Of a stretch of 64,000 nucleotides of DNA, positions 61,665 through 64,000 are shown in pieces; positions within the stretch are counted from its first letter, which is position 1; each line of letters starts with the position of its first letter. The DNA lies in NCBI RefSeq assembly GCF_042433915.1, contig NZ_JBHLUN010000010.1, positions 124,001 to 188,000 of the forward strand, read 5' to 3'. The stretch is from Roseomonas elaeocarpi (GTDB lineage: Bacteria > Pseudomonadota > Alphaproteobacteria > Acetobacterales > Acetobacteraceae). The notes below the pieces were generated by a model. The model saw only the letters and a list, made by a program, of their open reading frames with translations. It had not been told where the DNA came from and did not search any database. The position numbers and the translations under genes are program-made.

Positions 61665-63080
61665 TCAGTGCGCCGCCGCCTCGCGCGAGGAAGACGGCTC
61701 GGTCGGACCGGCGCGCGTCAGCAGCACCGCGATCGCCGCGCAGACGGCCGTGGCGGCCAGCAGCGAGAAGATCGGCCCGAAGCCCCAGCCCAGCCCCAGC
61801 AGCGCCCCGCCGACGGAGGAGCCGACGATGCTGCCGAAGCGCCCCATGCCCAGCATCCAGCTGACGCCCGTGGCACGCGCCGCCGTGGGATAGCAGCCCG
61901 GCGCGAAGGCGTTCAGCCCGGTCTGCGCACCGCTCATGCAGAAGCCGGCCGAGAACACCAGCGCGCCCAGCGCCGCCGACAGCACGCCCATCTGCGACAC
62001 CGCCAGGATGCACAGCCCGCCGAGGAAGTAGGCCAGCGAGATCACCGGCGCGGGCTTCGCCCGGTCCATGGCCCAGCCCACGGCGATCGCACCGATCGTG
62101 CCGCCGATCTGGAACAGGGCGGTGACGTTGGCGGCGGTGGTGATCGACAGGCCGTTGTCCTTCATGATCGTCGGCAGCCAGCCGGTCAGCAGGTAGATCA
62201 CCAGCAGGCCCATGAAGTAGGTGACCCACAGCGCCACCGTGCGGACGGCGTAGCCCGAGGAAAACAGCACGCCGATCGGCGTGGCGTTCTGCAAGGGCGG
62301 CTCATCGGACACGAACTGCTCGTCGCCGCTGAACCGGGTGCCGGTGACGCGACCCAGCACCCGGGCGATCTGCGCCGACGGGGCGCCGCGCAGCGCCAGC
62401 AGCCGCGCGGATTCCGGCAGGAACAGCGCCAGCACGGGCACCAGCAGCAGCGGCACGACCCCGCCCAGCAGCAGCACCGCGCGCCAGCCGTAATCGGGGA
62501 TCACGGCGCCGGCGGCGAAGCCAATCAGCGCCGAGCCCAGGTTGAAGCCGGTGAACATCACGGTGATCATCAGCCCGCGGCGGCGCTTGGGGGCGTATTC
62601 CGCCAGCAGCGTCGAGGCATTGGGCATCGCGGCCCCCATGCCCATGCCGGCCAGCAGGCGCAGCACCGCCATCTCGGTCGGCGAGGACGCGTAGGCCGCG
62701 GCCAGCGTCAGCAGCCCGAAGATCAGGATTGAAAGGATCAGCACCTTCTTGCGCCCGAAGCGGTCCGAGGACGGCCCCGCCACCAGCGCGCCGATCACCA
62801 GGCCGAAGGGCGCCGCGCTGACCACGATGCCGAAGGCCGCGCGCGAGATGTCCCATTCCGCCAGGATCGAGGGCGTCACGAAGCCCATGATCGCCACGTC
62901 CATCCCGTCGGCCATCACCACCAGGAAGCACATGGCGACAAGGAACCACTGGTAGGCGGAGATCGGGCGCTCATCCAGGAAGGACTTGATGTCCACGACC
63001 CTGCCCGTTCCGGCCGGTGCCGTCCTGATCGTTCCCACCCGGGCAGGTCCCGGTGGAGCCATTCCGTTGGTGCTCGACAT
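61665..63080 (-). CDS. MFS transporter, aromatic acid:H+ symporter (AAHS/PcaK) type
   Basis: This 471-aa, 12-helix permease has AAHS blocks: YQWFLVAMCFLVVMADGMDVAIMGFVTPSILAEWDISRAAFG (the DGxD motif of PcaK helix 1), GPSSDRFGRKKVLILSILIFG (motif A) and LLAEYAPKRRRGLMITVMFTG. It should import a protocatechuate- or hydroxybenzoate-like acid with protons. ATG 63080 has GAGGA 5-6 nt upstream; an ATG at 63098 in frame has none. It leads the VOC dioxygenase gene. A TTCG/CGAA dyad resembling PcaR-type boxes lies in its promoter region. Confidence 0.87.
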   Translation of the reverse strand: MSSTNGMAPPGPARVGTIRTAPAGTGRVVDIKSFLDERPISAYQWFLVAMCFLVVMADGMDVAIMGFVTPSILAEWDISRAAFGIVVSAAPFGLVIGALVAGPSSDRFGRKKVLILSILIFGLLTLAAAYASSPTEMAVLRLLAGMGMGAAMPNASTLLAEYAPKRRRGLMITVMFTGFNLGSALIGFAAGAVIPDYGWRAVLLLGGVVPLLLVPVLALFLPESARLLALRGAPSAQIARVLGRVTGTRFSGDEQFVSDEPPLQNATPIGVLFSSGYAVRTVALWVTYFMGLLVIYLLTGWLPTIMKDNGLSITTAANVTALFQIGGTIGAIAVGWAMDRAKPAPVISLAYFLGGLCILAVSQMGVLSAALGALVFSAGFCMSGAQTGLNAFAPGCYPTAARATGVSWMLGMGRFGSIVGSSVGGALLGLGWGFGPIFSLLAATAVCAAIAVLLTRAGPTEPSSSREAAAH

Positions 63081-63472
63081 CGTTTCCTCGCGACTCATGG
63101 TCCGGGCCCGCGGGCCCGGCAGGGTGCGGCGTCGTTCCGGCGGCGCGAAGCAGGCCGGTCGACAGCTTCTGCGGTGTTGCCGCTTCGGACGCGTCTGACC
63201 CGGCCTCCGAAGCACCACCGGTCTTACAGCGGTCCCAATGCCGTTCGCGTATCGAATTTCGGGAAAGGATCGTGGCGATTGGTTATACCCACCCTGCGCG
63301 GGCAGCTTCGCGCCGGCCGCGCAACCCGGCCCCTCCCCCCGGCGCGCCGCCGAGGGGTTCCTGCAACCCGCCGGCGGCGGCCCGGCGGGGCGGTGGGACG
63401 CGGGCCTGAAGGTCGGGTCAGCGATCCGGTGCCGCGATACGCCCCCGGAGGCGCGCGATCTCCGCCCTGCCC
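63081..63472. other. 392-nt promoter region with a PcaR-like dyad
   Basis: No gene is supported. On the plus strand GTTCGCGTATCGAAT (63243-63257) matches 10 of 15 bases of the PcaR/PcaU-type box and has TTCG/CGAA arms. It lies 163 nt before the transporter start, in an AT-richer patch (63240-63290). Confidence 0.5.
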
Positions 63473-64000
63473 TCAGGCCGTGCGGGCGCGCCCGCCGCGA
63501 TGGCCCGACACCGCCTGCCCGGCGTTGCTCGGCAGCCGCAGGCAGAGCGGCAGCGACACCAGCAGAACCAGCGCCACCACCACGAAGGCCGCGGAAAAGT
63601 CGCCCAGGATCGGCTCCTCCCGGCTGTGCAGCGCCACCGACACCGACAGCACGCTCGACCCCAGCACCACGCCCAGCGCCATCGAGAGCTGCTGCGCCGT
63701 GGAATACAGGCTGGTGGCGGCCGACAGGCGTTCCTGCGGCACCTCGGAATAAGCGAGCGAGTTCAGCGAGGTGAAATGCAGCGAGCGGGAGGTGCCGTTC
63801 AGCAGCAGCACGATAAACACCGCCCAGAGCGGCCAGGCAGTGGTGAGCAGCGCCAGCAGCAGCACCAGCCCCGACTGCAGCACCGTGTTCCACAGCAGCG
63901 TGCCGCGATAGCCCAGCCGCCGCAGCGTCGGCCCCACCAGCGGCTTCATGGCGAAGGCGCCCAGCGCGCTGGCCAGCGTGATCGAGCCCGACACGCTGGC
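63473..64000 (-). CDS. MFS transporter (3' part; 5' end beyond the window)
   Basis: The open frame runs into the right edge. The visible 173 residues show five to six helices and MFS-like sequence (PLVGPTLRRLGYRGTLLWNTVLQSGLVLLLALLTTAWPLW, LHFTSLNSLAYSEVPQERLSAATSLYSTAQQLSMALGVVLGSS), which matches the second half of DHA2-type (EmrB/QacA) 14-helix drug transporters. The end is a Gly/Arg-rich tail. ATG 63994 is internal. Confidence 0.8.
   Translation of the reverse strand, partial: ASVSGSITLASALGAFAMKPLVGPTLRRLGYRGTLLWNTVLQSGLVLLLALLTTAWPLWAVFIVLLLNGTSRSLHFTSLNSLAYSEVPQERLSAATSLYSTAQQLSMALGVVLGSSVLSVSVALHSREEPILGDFSAAFVVVALVLLVSLPLCLRLPSNAGQAVSGHRGGRARTA

Overview
The window is one contiguous stretch of very GC-rich bacterial chromosome with dense coding, frequent 1-4 bp ATGA/GTGA-type overlaps, strong third-position GC and many GTG/TTG starts. 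The gene families (substrate-binding proteins without permeases, pst-phoU-phoB order, Mla-type lipid transport with an auxiliary lipoprotein, DUF1285, MoxR-DUF58-DUF4159 operon, HisKA_2 kinase, cuyA-like and AAHS genes) suggest an alphaproteobacterium, most likely Acetobacteraceae (Roseomonas-like). This taxonomic call is inference from gene content and composition. I see no rRNA, tRNA, CRISPR array, transposase, integrase or phage gene; it reads as core/accessory chromosome rather than a mobile island.

Layout. 1-4.7 kb: the end of a COG2509 flavoprotein, two orphan solute-binding proteins and terC with a hairpin over its ribosome binding site. 5-14 kb: two EEP-phosphodiesterase/phospholipase-D modules on either side of a large cation/proton antiporter with a cyclic-nucleotide-binding domain. 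14-20 kb: cupin, lipid-exporter-like ABC protein, DoxX, cca, a CoA-type Nudix hydrolase and DUF1285. 20.2-27.3 kb: four overlapping genes moxR-DUF58-BatA/DUF4159-GATase-like, then small envelope proteins and a 54-aa basic protein. 28.8-34.3 kb: the phosphate regulon pstS-pstC-pstA-pstB-phoU-phoB on the minus strand with a clear Pho box and a hairpin between pstS and pstC; phoR is not here. 35-40 kb: mlaE-mlaF-mlaD-lipoprotein behind an amine-oxidase-like flavoprotein. 40-45.5 kb: an SDR, a family 5 solute-binding protein, an IclR regulator and a Bcr/CflA transporter whose promoters share a TGCTGC-ACC-GCAGCA dyad, so they look like one local regulon. 45.6-54 kb: Met-rich secreted protein, TrmH-family methyltransferase, L-cysteate sulfo-lyase-like gene, alkene reductase with divergent ArsR-type regulator, LysE exporter, a redoxin/2OG-Fe(II) fusion, an Ldh_2 dehydrogenase and small envelope genes. 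55-64 kb: branched-chain aminotransferase, GNAT, RluA-type synthase, HisKA_2 kinase, 2-hydroxyacid dehydrogenase, and an aromatic-acid transporter with an extradiol-dioxygenase-like VOC protein, then a truncated MFS gene.

The most unusual features are non-coding. Several gene ends carry degenerate tandem arrays with a 14-15 nt period (8.1, 14.06, 48.5 and 61.5 kb), each with its own unit sequence. At 14.06 kb the unit carries the stop codon itself, so a TAA appears in all three frames. The predicted IclR operator set and the structured leader of the 41.6 kb binding-protein gene are the clearest regulatory finds.
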